Notes under the pieces: generated by a model
Seen by the model: only the letters and a program-made list of their open reading frames with translations
What the model was told of the DNA's origin: nothing
Database searches by the model: none
Made by a program: the position numbers and the translations under genes
Shown: in pieces, positions 39,396-50,930 of the stretch
Numbering within the stretch: position 1 is the stretch's first letter
How the letters are laid out: each line of letters opens with the position of its first letter
Assembly (NCBI RefSeq): GCF_902635505.1
Contig: NC_045426.1
Coordinates: forward strand, 333,240,374 to 333,304,373
Direction: 5' to 3'
Length of the DNA: 64,000 nucleotides
Source of the DNA: Sarcophilus harrisii
Taxonomy: Eukaryota; Chordata; Mammalia; Dasyuromorphia; Dasyuridae

Positions 39396-41225
39396 TAGAA
39401 AGTTTCAGAACTCATCCACAGTCAAGATCATACATATAGAGTGGTGAAAAATTAGGAAGACTTGGGGCAGAACAGGGGTCAGGATACAACCTGAGAAGAT
39501 CTGAAGAAAGACCCCAGGCCCAGATTAACCTGTCTGAAGTGCAAATACCTCTGAGCTAATGGAATCTAAGTCCATGAAGAATGAGGGAACCTCATCTATT
39601 GAAAAGACCAAACTCAGTTGTGCTGTGGAAAGCAACACCTGATGAGTATAGAAGCAGCAGGGCAGGGATGCTGCTGCTTGCAAAAGAATGGAGCTCTCGA
39701 TTTGGGGTTCCTGGTCAAGGTGGAGAGCTGAAGGGAAGCTTGAGGCATCATTCCCCCATCCTACAAATAGAGGTGTTTACATTAGTACCTCTTATTTAAA
39801 AAATGAACTGACAAAGAAGAAAAAACTCCATCACTAAACATATTATGGGAACAGGGAAGACTGGGATTCATCTTCAAAGGAAGACACTTATTAAAAAAAA
39901 AAAAAAAAAAAGCTTCTGCCCCAAAGAGTAAAGCAAAATGGTTCCCTCTCCATTAAGAGAATTTCTAGAACTCCAAAAAAAAAAAAAAGAATTCAAAAAT
40001 CAAATGAGACACTGAGAAAAAATTAAAGAAAAAATGAAAACCATCCCTCCAAAAGTTAACCAATTAGAAAAGGAGAATACAGAGTCTCAAAGATGAAAAT
40101 CGCTCTTTGAAAATTAGAATCAGGCAAAGGGAAACCAGTGAAGCTATGAGAGACCAAGAAATAACAAAATAGATTATAAAAAATTAGAAATTAGAACAGA
40201 ATGTGAAGCATCTTATAAGAAAAATGATAAATCTGGAAAATAGATCAAAAGGAGAAAATACATAAGAATAATTGGACTGCTAGAAAGTTGTGCACTATAA
40301 TGCAGAAAATAATCCCAGAAAATTATCCTGGAGTGATACAACATGAGGGGAAAGATACAACATGAGGGGAAAATAGAAAAAATCCACCAATCACCACCTC
40401 AAAGAGATCTTTTATGGAAAACATGGAGGAATATTATTGCCAAACTTTGAAATCCCCAGATCGAAAAGAAAAATTTGCAAGAAACAAGGAAAAAAGCAAT
40501 TCAAATACACTGGAGCTACAATTAGAATTGTACAAAACTTAGCAGCAGCTACCATAAAAGACTGCAAGTCTTGGAATAAAGTCTATAGACAAACAAAAGA
40601 ACTATGGGTGCAGCCAAAAATATCATATCCAGCAAAATTCTCTATAATTTTGAATGAGGAAAAAATGTTCATTCAACAAACTTGAAGATTTTAAGGACTT
40701 TCTATCAACCAAACCTGAACTTAACAGAAAATGTAACATATAAGAGGCAATATTAAAGATCAATTTTAAGGAACTCAACATGGATAAACTGTTTAAACGT
40801 GGACAAATTGGTTTTTTACATGAGAAATGTATACTTTATGTTTAAGATTTACATCAACAATAGGGTAAGCTCAAAAGAAAGATTGACAGAGTAAAGGTAT
40901 AAAAAGTAATCATGTTATACAAATGCGGTGCAGAGGAAGAATAGATACAGAGGCATTAGAGGAGGGTGGAGGGCTTGTAGTTCTGAAAATCTACTCACAT
41001 TGGGAATGGGTTCAATAGACAACACTATATAAATACTATGAAGACTATAGAACTCTCTATAAAAAAATAAGGTGAGAGGTTTGGGCAAATGAGCAAGCAA
41101 AGGGTGAGGGAAGAAAAGGGAGAGATCCTTGGGAGGGGGGAAGTTAAGATATAGTAAGCCAAGTTATAGAGCAGAATTTAATAAAAGAGTCAGCAGGGAC
41201 AGGAAAGATATATGTGTATCTGAGG

Positions 41226-41291
41226 TATGTTGTGTATGTGTGTGTGTGTATGTATATGTATATATCTACATATGTATATATATATATAAAA
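41226..41291. repeat. (TG)n/(TA)n microsatellite
   Basis: TGTGTGTGTATGTATATGTA-type run inside the HAL1-like element. Confidence 0.85.
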
Positions 41292-41453
41292 TATCCTTTC
41301 TTAACTATAGCCTGCTTGGAGATGGGGGAGGAAGATGAAAGGGGGAAAAAATAAAGAAAAAAAGGTGTGCAGTAAAGAATAAAAGAACAATTTACAAGGA
41401 AGTAAAGAAAAGATGAACACTCATGAATATAATTTCTCCTACTAATATATTAC

Positions 41454-41459
<6 letters not shown>

Positions 41460-41494
<35 letters not shown>
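41460..41494. repeat. (CA)n microsatellite
   Basis: Seventeen CA units in a row. Confidence 0.95.
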
Positions 41495-41496
<2 letters not shown>

Positions 41497-41819
41497 TCTT
41501 AAATTGGTATTTATTGTCATATTTTTTGAATCCTCCTTGGTGCTCTACTGGGTGCATGACAATGTCCTTTTTTGTTTTGTTTCATTTTGTTTTGTTTTGC
41601 CTTTCTGTTTTTCTTTTTTTCTTATTCTGTTTCTTCAAATAAAATAAGTTTTGGGGAAAAAACAACAACAACAACAACAACAACAAAAAAAAACAAATTT
41701 ACCCAGAAAAGAACTTAGTATAATCCTATTAGAAGGAAAAAAGTGGATCTTTAACACAATAGAGAATTTTCAATTATTCCTTTTTAATTAAATTAATATA
41801 TTTTAATACCCATTTCTTA

Positions 41820-42600
41820 ATGAATTGTTTTGGGAGAGAAATCAGAACAAAAGGGAAAAACCATGGGAAAAAAAAGAAAAAAGAAATGAGCATGATGTGG
41901 TTTGAGTGGGTCTAGATTCCTGATGGCAGAGGTTAGTGGCTATAAGAGAGTTGTTAAGAATCCTCTTTAAATCGGCTGCAGGTTCTAGGAATGAAAGAAT
42001 TCACTCATTCCTGAAATATTAGTTGCAAATTGAAAATTTATTGTTAGATAGAAATCAGTTTACCCAGAGATTGACTTCTATAGTGGCACATCTATGGAAA
42101 ATGGAGTTTTGCACTGAGAATGCAGTTCTCAGTGGACAGAAGGATCCTGATAGCTGAGTGAGCTACAGAGGTCTAGACCTTCATTGAAGGAAGCTATTAT
42201 ATTGGATCTTAGTCGGGGCTGGGCCAGCTCAAGCAGGTCAGACCCAGTGAGGGCTGGGACAGCCCCGATCTCCTATTGGAATTAACAGCACTTCAAAGGG
42301 GTGCCTTTTGATCAGATTTCTAATTGAATCAAAGGCCATGGCATCCTGGAAAGATAAACTTATCTGTGGGGATATGCCTTCTCCAGGAGGGGCTGAGAAT
42401 CTGAAAGGGATCACAGATCAAAAGGGAACACAGTTTCTTAAAGGGACCGCAACCCACTTCAAACATAGCATGTATTGATTTACATTCAACTCCATAGTTC
42501 TTTTTCTGGATGCAGTTGGAGTTTTCTATCCAAAGTTTATTGGGATTGCCTTGGAATTTCCAATTTTTCTTGATGAAAAGGCTGAAACCTAATAGGAACT
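41820..42600 (-). mobile_element. L1 3' end split by an LTR
   Basis: GAAATCAGAACAAAAGGGAA…AAAAAAGAAATGAGCATG on the left and AGCATGTATTGATTTACATT…CAACTCCATAGTTCTTTTTC on the right are consecutive parts of a marsupial L1 3' UTR. Confidence 0.65.
41896..42465 (-). mobile_element. probable solo LTR (fossil endogenous retrovirus) inside an L1
   Basis: A 570-bp block with matching ends, TGTGGTTTGAGTGGG and the reverse complement of CCCACTTCAAACA, and a direct repeat AGCATG on both sides (41889-41894 and 42467-42472, one base outside the ends). On the minus strand it contains an AACAATAAA signal. No retroviral genes are attached, so it looks like a solo LTR younger than the L1. Family not assigned. 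Confidence 0.6.
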
Positions 42601-43274
42601 TTAAAATAGAAACATGGGAATAAACAGCAACATATAAAGATAAATATGAGTAAACAATGAGACAAGACTTTACAAAGATAAAATGTGTACATTTGAAGTG
42701 CATATATTTTGATGCCAGAAGGGGAATGATACAAGTATCTTCTAAGAAATGGGTTATTATCAGCAAGAATTATAAGGAAGTCGGATAAGATGAAGGACCT
42801 AGGAATGATTTTTGTTAACTTTTGATTATTTTAAAAGAATGATAGGAGGGAAAGGGAAGATACAGAAGGGAATGAAGGAAAGGAATATAAGATATATATC
42901 TCACAAAATCATGGAGAACAAGTAGAAGTCTATATGAATGAAGAAGAGTTCAGGGAAGAAAAACATCACTTGGACATTTTGAACTGATGCAAAGTGAACA
43001 GAACAAGAACAATTTATGCTGCAACAACAATATCCATAAAAAAATGTTTTTTTAAGGATTTAAGATCTCTGATCAACTCAATGTCAGGGTACATATGCAT
43101 TAGAATTCTCCTGACAAAGAGGACATATGCACAGTGATTCACCATTTTGGACACAGCCAATGTAAAAATATATTTTGTTTGACTGGGTATTTATTAGAAG
43201 AGTTTTATTTTGTTGTTGTTGTTTTTCTTTTCCAGTAAAAGAAAGGGGGGAACAAAAAGGAGAAAGAGCATATA
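42601..43274. other. intergenic DNA, partly L1-like
   Basis: AT-rich, with L1-3'-like words near 42970-43200 (AACAGAACAAGAACAATTTA). No gene was recognised. Confidence 0.3.
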
Positions 43275-43455
43275 ATTTTTAAAAATAATAGCCTTTTATT
43301 TTTCAAAATACATGCAAAGATAGTTTTCAACATCCACCCTTGAGAAATCTTGTGTTCCATATTTTTTCCCTCCCCCCATCCCTAGACAACAAGTAATCTA
43401 ATACAGGTTAAATATGCGCAATTCTTCTAAACATATTTCCACATTTATCAGAACA
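43275..43455 (-). mobile_element. L1 3' end, short
   Basis: ATAATAGCCTTTTATTTTTC…CATGCAAAGATAGTTTTCAA…AATACAGGTTAAATATGCGC: 5'-truncated L1 tail on the minus strand. Confidence 0.7.
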
Positions 43456-43659
43456 TATGCTTTTTAAATAATTTTTAATTTTAAAAAAAGAACATATAGA
43501 AGAATAGTGAGAGATCAAGTTGGATAGATGAAATGAGATCCAATTTTTCAAAGCTTAGAATGCCAGCCTAAGTTTGGGATTTATTATTGTGTGGGAAAGA
43601 AATGATCCTGTAATTAAATAGAATAAAAGAAATTAGGAAGTTCTTTTCACATGAAAAGA

Positions 43660-43800
43660 ACCTTAGAGATCAAACCTCTCATTTTAAAGATGAAGAAACA
43701 TGGTTTAGAGAAGTTAAATGATTCGCTCAAAATCACATAGGGCAGAGTTGCAACTCAGACCTACTCCTACCACTAAACCAGAGCTGTTCTTCTAGGTGCC
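43660..43800. repeat. CORE-SINE fragment
   Basis: CATTTTAAAGATGAAGAAAC…TCAAAATCACATAGGGCAGA…CTAAACCAGAGCTGTTC follows the right half of a CORE-SINE. Confidence 0.5.
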
Positions 43801-43936
43801 CTAGAGCTTTTTCCTTGAAGACGCATCCAATTCCATTCAAAGGCAAGCAGATGCTTCCCTTTGCCACATCTGCTACTCTCTTCCCTCCCCCACACCCCTG
43901 GTCCTATCCCTGCCTGATCCCAATGACAAAAAGGAT

Positions 43937-43937
<1 letters not shown>

Positions 43938-44002
<65 letters not shown>
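43938..44002. repeat. (GA)n microsatellite
   Basis: Perfect GA run of about 64 bases. Confidence 0.97.
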
Positions 44003-44004
<2 letters not shown>

Positions 44005-44049
44005 AGACAAGAGTAAACAGAAACCATGTGCTTTTAGTTCAGCCAGTTC

Positions 44050-44543
44050 TCCTGTCCCAGCCTTGTAGGGAGAAAAAAAAGTCTTGCCTGAAGGAATCGG
44101 AGTCCCTGAAGATCTCTGGAAGAATGGGCACCTGGGAAGTAGAAGGGGCAATGACCCTTTCCTTCTCAGAGACCTGAATAAACCACAGGGATGGACGAAA
44201 TGAAGTGGAAACCTCCTGAATGGATTCAGGGATCAAGGTTCCTGCCATTCCCCCAGGAACTCCCTGTTGACTCCTGCCCCTTTGTAACAGGACGATGGTG
44301 TCATACCTTTTCTAATCCCCCACGCAGTGTCAGTAAAGACTGGAGTTTGGAGTTTGACCCACAACATCTCAGGAGTGTGCAAGCAACAGCTGCCAGAACT
44401 ATCGGCTTCCTCAATCCTTCTAGGTAGAAAGGAGAGGAGAACCTGCTTCCAGATCTTGCCTTTCCTTGCTCATCTTCCTGCCCTCAGCCTTTCTAGGGAA
44501 TTGTTGATTTACTAGTCAGATCAACTCACAGGTCCTCAGAAAG
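44050..44543 (+). other. possible 5' non-coding exon or promoter region of SLC5A11
   Basis: This stretch is repeat-poor, richer in GC than its surroundings, and ends in a good donor-like CAGAAAG/GTAAGC at 44543/44544. It lies 7.5 kb upstream of the SLC5A11 coding start, which itself seems to follow a splice acceptor. It could be a leader exon, but there is no direct evidence, and open frames here resemble no protein I know. Confidence 0.2.
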
Positions 44544-45600
44544 GTAAGCAATCCTCTGTTTGTCTCCTTCTTTGGGGTTGTCTGACGCTGGGGCTCAGAA
44601 TGGGATTAATAAACTAAATGGCTAAGATTAGAATAGGATAAAATATCCAATTCTACTTTGAGATCCTTCCAGAATCCCATTACCTTTGAAAATGGAATTA
44701 CTATGAAACAGAAATTGTTGTAGTACTTCTTTTTTTTTTTCCAAATTGGAAATCTATTAAATGCATCCAAAGAATGAGTTATCTTTCTCCAGAGGGTGAA
44801 GCAACAAGGAGCATATCTATGGGGTATTACAAAGAATTTCTGAAAATCCATGATTAGAAACTGATTTCTTTGGAGCTTAAGGACACTGGGCTGAAACTTA
44901 GAAGATCAGAGTTTAAGTCATTAATAGTTGGATCATCTTGGACATAATCATTTTCCATCTCTGGGTCTGTTTCTTTATTGGAAAAATGAAAGTTTGGACT
45001 ACTTGTGCATAACCCATTTCCACTTCTGACATCCTAAGACCAAAGTGCTATCCAGCACTTATTCCATAATTCTATTCAGTAACGTGCTGGTAAATATTTA
45101 ACAACTCATGCTTCAAAATGCTGTTAAATTTAACCTGCATGATTAACAATTTTTCCATTGTTTTCTTAAGTCCTAAATAACCAACAAAATAAAAAATCAA
45201 TTCCTGTTTATAGAGTTGTTGATTTCTGATATGTACATGTTGGTGCTGAAGATTTTATAATCAGTCACTTTGAGCTGGAACCTCTGATTTATTCCTAAGA
45301 AGGTGGTCAGATTCTAGCCGTAGCTTCCTGTGCTGATAAGGGTTTAGTAAACCAATGGGACAGTCAGTTTACTCTTCCCAGAAGTCCTATCAATACCCAC
45401 GTGTAAAAGGCAACTCTCCCATTTATTCTTCCTGAAGTTCTAGGAACTTAGGTGATCATTGGTCCCCTACTGTTTGATCCTTCTCCCTTCACAAACTTCA
45501 GCTGGATGTTGAATTCAATCTTGGTATGTTTGGTTAACCTTAGTAAGTTAAGGTGGGCTCCAAGGTTAGGTTGGAGCCACTCCCAAGATGGAAGGTTTAA
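44544..45600. other. intergenic DNA, unassigned
   Basis: CORE-SINE wording at about 44875-45050; nothing else was recognised. A GTTAAATTTAAC palindrome at 45123 resembles but does not match an HNF1 site. Confidence 0.3.
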
Positions 45601-45775
45601 AGATTACAAATGTCATATTTTAACCATGTTTAACATATATTGGATTATATGCCATCTAGAGGAGGGGGTGGGAGGAAGGGGGGAATTGGAACACAAGTTT
45701 TTTCAAGGATCAATTGAAAGATATCCTTGCATATCTTTTGAAAATAAAAAATTTCAATTAAAAAAGAAATAAAAA
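45601..45775 (+). mobile_element. L1 3' end, sense
   Basis: ATGTTTAACATATATTGGAT…GAGGAGGGGGTGGGAGGAAG…AATTGGAACACAAG then an A-rich tail (TTTTGAAAATAAAAAATTTC…). Confidence 0.65.
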
Positions 45776-47365
45776 AAGAAAACCTCATAGATAGGATGGT
45801 ATATGGAGCCATGTAGAGTTGGTATGACTGAAATACTAAAATATGCATCTGTGTATGTATATATATGCATGCATATATGAATATATAAGCATATACACAC
45901 ATACATATGTGGGTATTGTATTTCTATGTGTGGTGCTTTATGTTTTGATATGTGCTTTATATATATTATTTCATTTACTATTAAAACAACCTTATAAAGA
46001 AAAAAATAAATAAAAATGAAAAGGCAAAAAGAAAAAAAGATTATACATGTCAGGTCCCAATCTTTGAAGAAATATTGGGAAGAAAATGATCTCTGAAGTC
46101 TCTTTTGAACCAAAGATTCCATAATTTTATGGTCACCAAGGGCCTCATTCCAGCAAGATGATCTCATGAACTTGTTATGTAATCGAGGCATATTATTCCT
46201 TTTCTAGAGTCCTCATTTTTTTTTTTCATCCATAAAATGAGGGGTTTGGACTAGAAAGGCTCAAAGAGCCATTCTAGTTCTGTGCTCTCAGACTCTGTCC
46301 AGGTTCCTGAAACTCCATTACTAGAAATGCACTTTTTTGATATTTTAATACTTTTTCAACTTCTAGAACCCTCTTTTAAAATGCAAATATTTAAAGAAAG
46401 AAACTTATCGGCTAGTACAGGACTTTTAAATTTTCTTTTACTTGTGATCCTACTGGTGACCCCAGGTATATAGGCGTATAAAATAGACATACAAATCAAA
46501 CTGATTTGATACTAAATCATAATTTTGCAACCTCCACATTCATTTGTACAATCTTATATGGGATTGTGACTCAGTTTTAGAAGCTTTGAATTAGTGAATA
46601 GTAGGCTGATTGCAAAGCTTTTGGAATGGGCGATAAGTAGCAGAAGGAGCGAGGTAGGAAGCATGCTCTTCAGCATCCATTGACCTTCTTCTCCCTTGGA
46701 GAAAAAAATCTCTTCTTCTACCCCACCTTATTCACCTTTCTATATTTACCCTATTTGCATCTTCATCCCTTAACACAGATGGAAACATATGGGCTAGGAC
46801 TACCAAGCCATGCTCAAGAAAGTGTCCTGTGTCTCATTATGAAATACTTGGGGGCTCATGACTTCCCTTTCCTTCCCATATGGGAAGCTTCCAGGACCCA
46901 AGCTTGCTCTGTCTCCAGACACTTCCCTGTCATAACCAGGAAATTCTTCCAGTTTACTTTGCCTGTCTACCATACACACTCATTCCTCTTGTCACTAGTA
47001 GGTGGCTAGATACTGGATGCTAAGCCAAATAAGGCTTGTTTGGGTTAGAGTGGAATCCTACCCTAGGATAAATCTCCAAACTAGTTTAAGCCCAAGATCC
47101 CAAGGTTCACAAGTAATAACTAATAAGGTAGTACCCCAGTGTATATCTGCTCTAAATGGTTGTCTCTTTAAAAATATCTGCTACATCTTCTCTTTGGGTA
47201 TAAAAAGTAGGTCAAACTGCATCTAGTTCAAATCTTGACTGCAATTCTCTACTTTGGTGAATACTACTCACTACTTTTGAATTTAATCTCCTTAGGCCTC
47301 AGTTTCCTTATTTGCAGAGCCCTAAATAACTTTATACCTGGAGCATAAAGTATGCTTTCAAGTCA
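45776..47365. other. intergenic DNA with TA/CA run, CORE-SINE and a hAT-like copy
   Basis: A TATA/CACA run at about 45845-45910 and CORE-SINE wording at about 46180-46290. The stretch 46590-47270 is unassigned. A weak CTCF-like word (CTAGTAGGTGGCTA) occurs near 46996. Confidence 0.35.
46418..46588. mobile_element. hAT-like short DNA transposon, copy 2
   Basis: Shares with copies 1 and 3 the order TTTTAAA…TATATAGGCGTATAAAAT…ATACAAATCAAA…CTAAATCATAATTT…CCACATTCA…CAGTTTTAGAAGC. The ends are more decayed than in copy 3. Confidence 0.55.
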
Positions 47366-48004
47366 GCTTATTGATTAATTATTTCAGCAAGCATTTATTA
47401 AGCACTGACTATATATCAGGCACTGGGCTAAGTAACCAAAAAGTGAAACCTTCATTTTCCTCAAGAAAGTTTAGCTAGACAATTTATTTGGGGTATAGGA
47501 GAGATTCTAGGACACCAGAGCATCCATGTTGGGTGGCAAGGATGTCTGAGTTGGGAAGAGTTCCCTAGGATTACTTATAGTATTGTTCATTAGTTGTTAA
47601 ATTCAGTGGTCTTTATACTACTGAAGCTCTACACAAGTATTGTCAACAGGCTCTAAATTTTGGTGCCCAGGGGAAAAATCCCTTTGTCCTGGCTTAGTTA
47701 TACTTCTAATCATTTTGTGGTTTTTGTTTTATTTTGTTTAACTCTGATTTTTTTTTAAATGAGGGAATTAGAGTAGGTATATCTAAGATCCCTTCTAACT
47801 TTGAATTTGCACCTGTAATAGGGACATGTGAGCTTTGAGGTATGAAGTGGCAGAACCATGTCTAACAATAGTAAGATTATAAATAAAATTTTGATTCTCC
47901 AAGGCAATAGATCAATCAATAAGCATGTATTACACATGTATAAATCTGGGGGCCAGGGTACAAAGACAAAAATGAAACAATTCCTGCTGTCAGTGAAATT
48001 TCAT
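47366..48004. other. intergenic DNA with LINE2-like pieces
   Basis: CAGCAAGCATTTATTAAGCA…TCAGGCACTGGGCTAAG at about 47385-47440 and ATCAATCAATAAGCATGTAT at about 47910-47990. Confidence 0.4.
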
Positions 48005-48247
48005 TCTATCAGTCTTGTTATTGAGTCATTTAGTGACTCCATTTGGAGTTTTCTTGGCAAAGATACTAGAGTGATTTGTCATTTCCTTGTTCATTTTACT
48101 GATGAAGGAAATAAAGCAAATAAGTTAAGTTAAGTAAATTTGCTCAAGGTTATACAGCTAGTAAATGTCTGAGACTGGATTTGAACTCGGGAAAATGAGT
48201 CTTCCTATTTCCAAGCCCAGTACTCTATTGTGCCATCTAGCTACCCA
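48005..48247 (-). mobile_element. marsupial tRNA-derived SINE, long form
   Basis: GTTATTGAGTCATTTAGTGA…TTCTTGGCAAAGATACTAGA…GGTTATACAGCTAGTAAATG…GTGCCATCTAGCTACCC. This form carries the GGCAAA-GATACT central segment. Confidence 0.8.
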
Positions 48248-48539
48248 ATCTTAGTATAGAAGATATAGAAGAATGTTCTTGCCCTGACCTTGGTTCATCC
48301 TGCATTGTGTGTACCTCTCCTTATCTCATTGAATTTCTTCTTCCATTATCTTCTCTCATAAGAGACCCCCACAAAGTAGTCCTTCATTCCCCTTTGACTT
48401 TGTGGACAACATTTTCCAATTCTCCAAAGTCTCATTCCTGTGTCAGTAGGTTCACTTTCTTGCCTCTTTCCCTTCCTCCCCACTTGAGGAAGGGATAAGA
48501 CTTTATCCTTAAGGATGTCAAGGATATGTGAGCAGGATT

Positions 48540-48740
48540 AAAGCATGGAACTTAGAGTATTAGCACTAGAAAGGATCTATGAACTCTTCTAGTCCAGCCC
48601 CTTCATTTTTACAGATGAGAAAGCTGAGTCCCCAAATATGGTGAGCAGTAAGAGAGCCATTGCTAGAAACCAGGTGTACTATTCACAAGTTCAGGGCTTT
48701 TCTATTACACAATTAGGCTGAGGTCCCAGAGAGGCATCCC
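48540..48740 (+). repeat. CORE-SINE fragment
   Basis: CTTAGAGTATTAGCACTAGA…TAGTCCAGCCCCTTCATTTT…AGATGAGAAAGCTGAGTCCC is Mar1-type wording. Confidence 0.55.
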
Positions 48741-48884
48741 GGAGATTTAAGGAATCAAGGACTGTGCCAACCTTCCCAGATTGATGCCCAGAGATGAATA
48801 ACCAATTTGTTTATCTGGTCCAGGCTAATTCCATTACTGTACCAGGAGGTGAGAGGAGCCAGAGAAGAGAAAGTGAGGGAAGAG

Positions 48885-49070
48885 GTCCTCTCTTTTCCCA
48901 ATTCTTTCTTTGACCTTCTTCTTCTTACAAACCTTCCTTTCCTCCCCTTTTCTACTTCTTCCTTTGCTCTTTCCTGTTCACCCTTTCTCTCTCCTTACAA
49001 TCCTTCTCTCCCTCTCCTTCTTCTACATCTTCCCCCTTCTCCTTTCTTCTTTATCCTGCTAAGGTACTAA
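48885..49070. repeat. polypyrimidine tract (about 180 bp)
   Basis: C/T-rich on the + strand with few purines. Confidence 0.8.
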
Positions 49071-49512
49071 AGTCTAGTCTGGGCCATGCCCTTTATAAGA
49101 GAAGATCTAGGTTTCATTTGGTCCAATTCCTACAGTACCTTCTCTTTTTCATTGTCCTTTTACCATCACTTAGTAATAGCCTGATTTTCACTTGAGAAAA
49201 TGGATGGATTTCTTGAGTCTGTGGCAGTGAAAGGCAGGACCTTTGTCTTACTCTTCTGACCCGTGGAAAACTAGCAACCTTTCTTCCTTGAAACCTCAAG
49301 TTGATAATCAATTCTACAATTCAATAAGTATTTCTTAAGCATTTAAAGGACTGTGCTGGAGGAGATTACTGCATGTGTAAGAGAAAGTGGAGAGGGAATT
49401 TAAAGGAAGGGGAGCATCTCAACAGGTGAAGAGGAAGAAGGACATTTTAGACATAGGCAACAGGATAAGCCAAGGCGGAGAAGCAGAGAAACACAGAGTG
49501 AATGGCTCAGAT

Positions 49513-49689
<177 letters not shown>

Positions 49690-49894
49690 TGGAAAGGCTA
49701 GAGGGTCTTGATTGTTAACTAAGAAAAATGAATACTATTCTAGTGTGGCAGTGAGGAAAACGAACAGTTTTGAGTAGAAAAGAGACAAAATCAACTCTGG
49801 GTTAAAGATGACTCTAGAAATAGTTTTGAGGGATGACTGGAAGGTAATTGAGTAGAGGAAATAATACTATTTAAGAAGTGATTACAATGGATGA

Positions 49895-50265
49895 TCCAAG
49901 GCAATTCCAATAGACTTTGAATAGAAAATGCCATCTGAATCCAGATAGAGAACTATGGAGACTGAATGCAGATTGAAATATGGTATTTTCACTTTTTTAT
50001 TTGCTTGTTTTTTCTTTTTCATGTTTTTTTTCCCTTTTGATCTGATTTTTCTTTCACAACATAACTAATTTGGAAATATATTTAAAAGGATTGTACATGT
50101 GTATATGTACATGTATAAACTATTGTTATACATTATCTTGAGGAGGGGGAGGGAAAGGAGGAAGGGAGAAAAATTTGGAACTCAAAATCTTACAAAAATG
50201 AATGTTGAAAACTATCTTTACATGTAATTGGAAAAATAAAATACTACTGAGGAAAAAAAAAAGAA
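49895..50265 (+). mobile_element. L1 3' end, sense
   Basis: TTCCAATAGACTTTGAATAG…CCCTTTTGATCTGATTTTTC…AAAACTATCTTTACATGTAA then AAAATAAAATACTACTG and an A-tail. 5'-truncated. Confidence 0.8.
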
Positions 50266-50450
50266 ATAATGGCAATGGATGAACAATTTCCTTCTTTGCA
50301 GAGATTGTAGGATCATAGATTTAGACACTATCAAGTTCACTCTCTGCCTTTTCCAGATGAGGAAACAGATACAGAGAGCTTAAATGATTTGCCCAGAGTC
50401 ATACAACTAGTCAGCATGAGAGGGAGGATTCAAAACCAGGGCCAAAGGAA
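50266..50450. repeat. CORE-SINE fragment
   Basis: GATCATAGATTTAGACACTA…CAGATGAGGAAACAGATACA…GAGTCATACAACTAGTCAGC. Confidence 0.6.
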
Positions 50451-50459
50451 AGGATAGAG

Positions 50460-50720
50460 TTTTTGTTGTTTCTATCGTTATTGAGTCATTTCAGTAATAT
50501 CCAACTCTTTGTGACTCCATTTGAGATTTTCCTGACAAAGATACTGGAGTGGTTTGCCATTTCCTTCTCCAGTTCATTTTATATATGAGGAAAATAAGGC
50601 TGTGTTAAGTGACTTACCCAGGATCATATCACTAGTATATGTCTAAGGCTAGATTTAAATTTAAACTCTTCTAACTCTTAAGCATAGAACTTTATCCACT
50701 GCGCCATCTAGCTGCCCTAC
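50460..50720 (-). mobile_element. marsupial tRNA-derived SINE, long form
   Basis: TTATTGAGTCATTTCAGTAA…GATACTGGAGTGGTTTGCCA…GTTAAGTGACTTACCCAGGA…GCGCCATCTAGCTGCCC. Confidence 0.85.
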
Positions 50721-50825
50721 AGATATAGAAGGTTTCTCAAATGTCTTCTTGCAGTCTTAAGCTTTAATAGCTTTAAAATGCATTAAGACTTCTGGGACAT
50801 GCTTTGTGAATGAAGGTAATATAAA

Positions 50826-50827
<2 letters not shown>

Positions 50828-50868
<41 letters not shown>

Positions 50869-50930
50869 GCATCAAATATATCAATTATATATCAATATAT
50901 ATAAAAATATATAAATCAAAATTTTAAACG
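50828..50930. repeat. (TA)n microsatellite and AT-rich run
   Basis: A pure TA run of about 36 bases followed by degenerate ATATATCAAT words. Confidence 0.9.

Larger units (their letters stand above)
39396..41695 (+). mobile_element. HAL1-like element: L1 ORF1 region without ORF2
   Basis: The frame at 40437-40685 reads FKYTGATIRIVQNLAAATIK and VQPKISYPAKFSIILNEEKM, matching the C-terminal domain of L1 ORF1p (compare QPRISYPAKLSF in human). Downstream there is no ORF2 wording; instead come TG/TA and CA runs and a 3' end with AAATAAAATAAG followed by a CAACAA-rich tail at about 41660-41695. That is the organisation of half-L1 (HAL1) elements. ORF1 upstream of 40437 is decayed. The 5' limit is uncertain. 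Confidence 0.55.

Noticed and set aside
45123-45134. HNF1-like palindrome GTTAAATTTAAC
   Set aside because: Half-sites are spaced two bases apart instead of three, and it is far from any supported promoter.
46996-47009. Second CTCF-like word CTAGTAGGTGGCTA
   Set aside because: Mismatches at the second and last two core positions; too weak to call.
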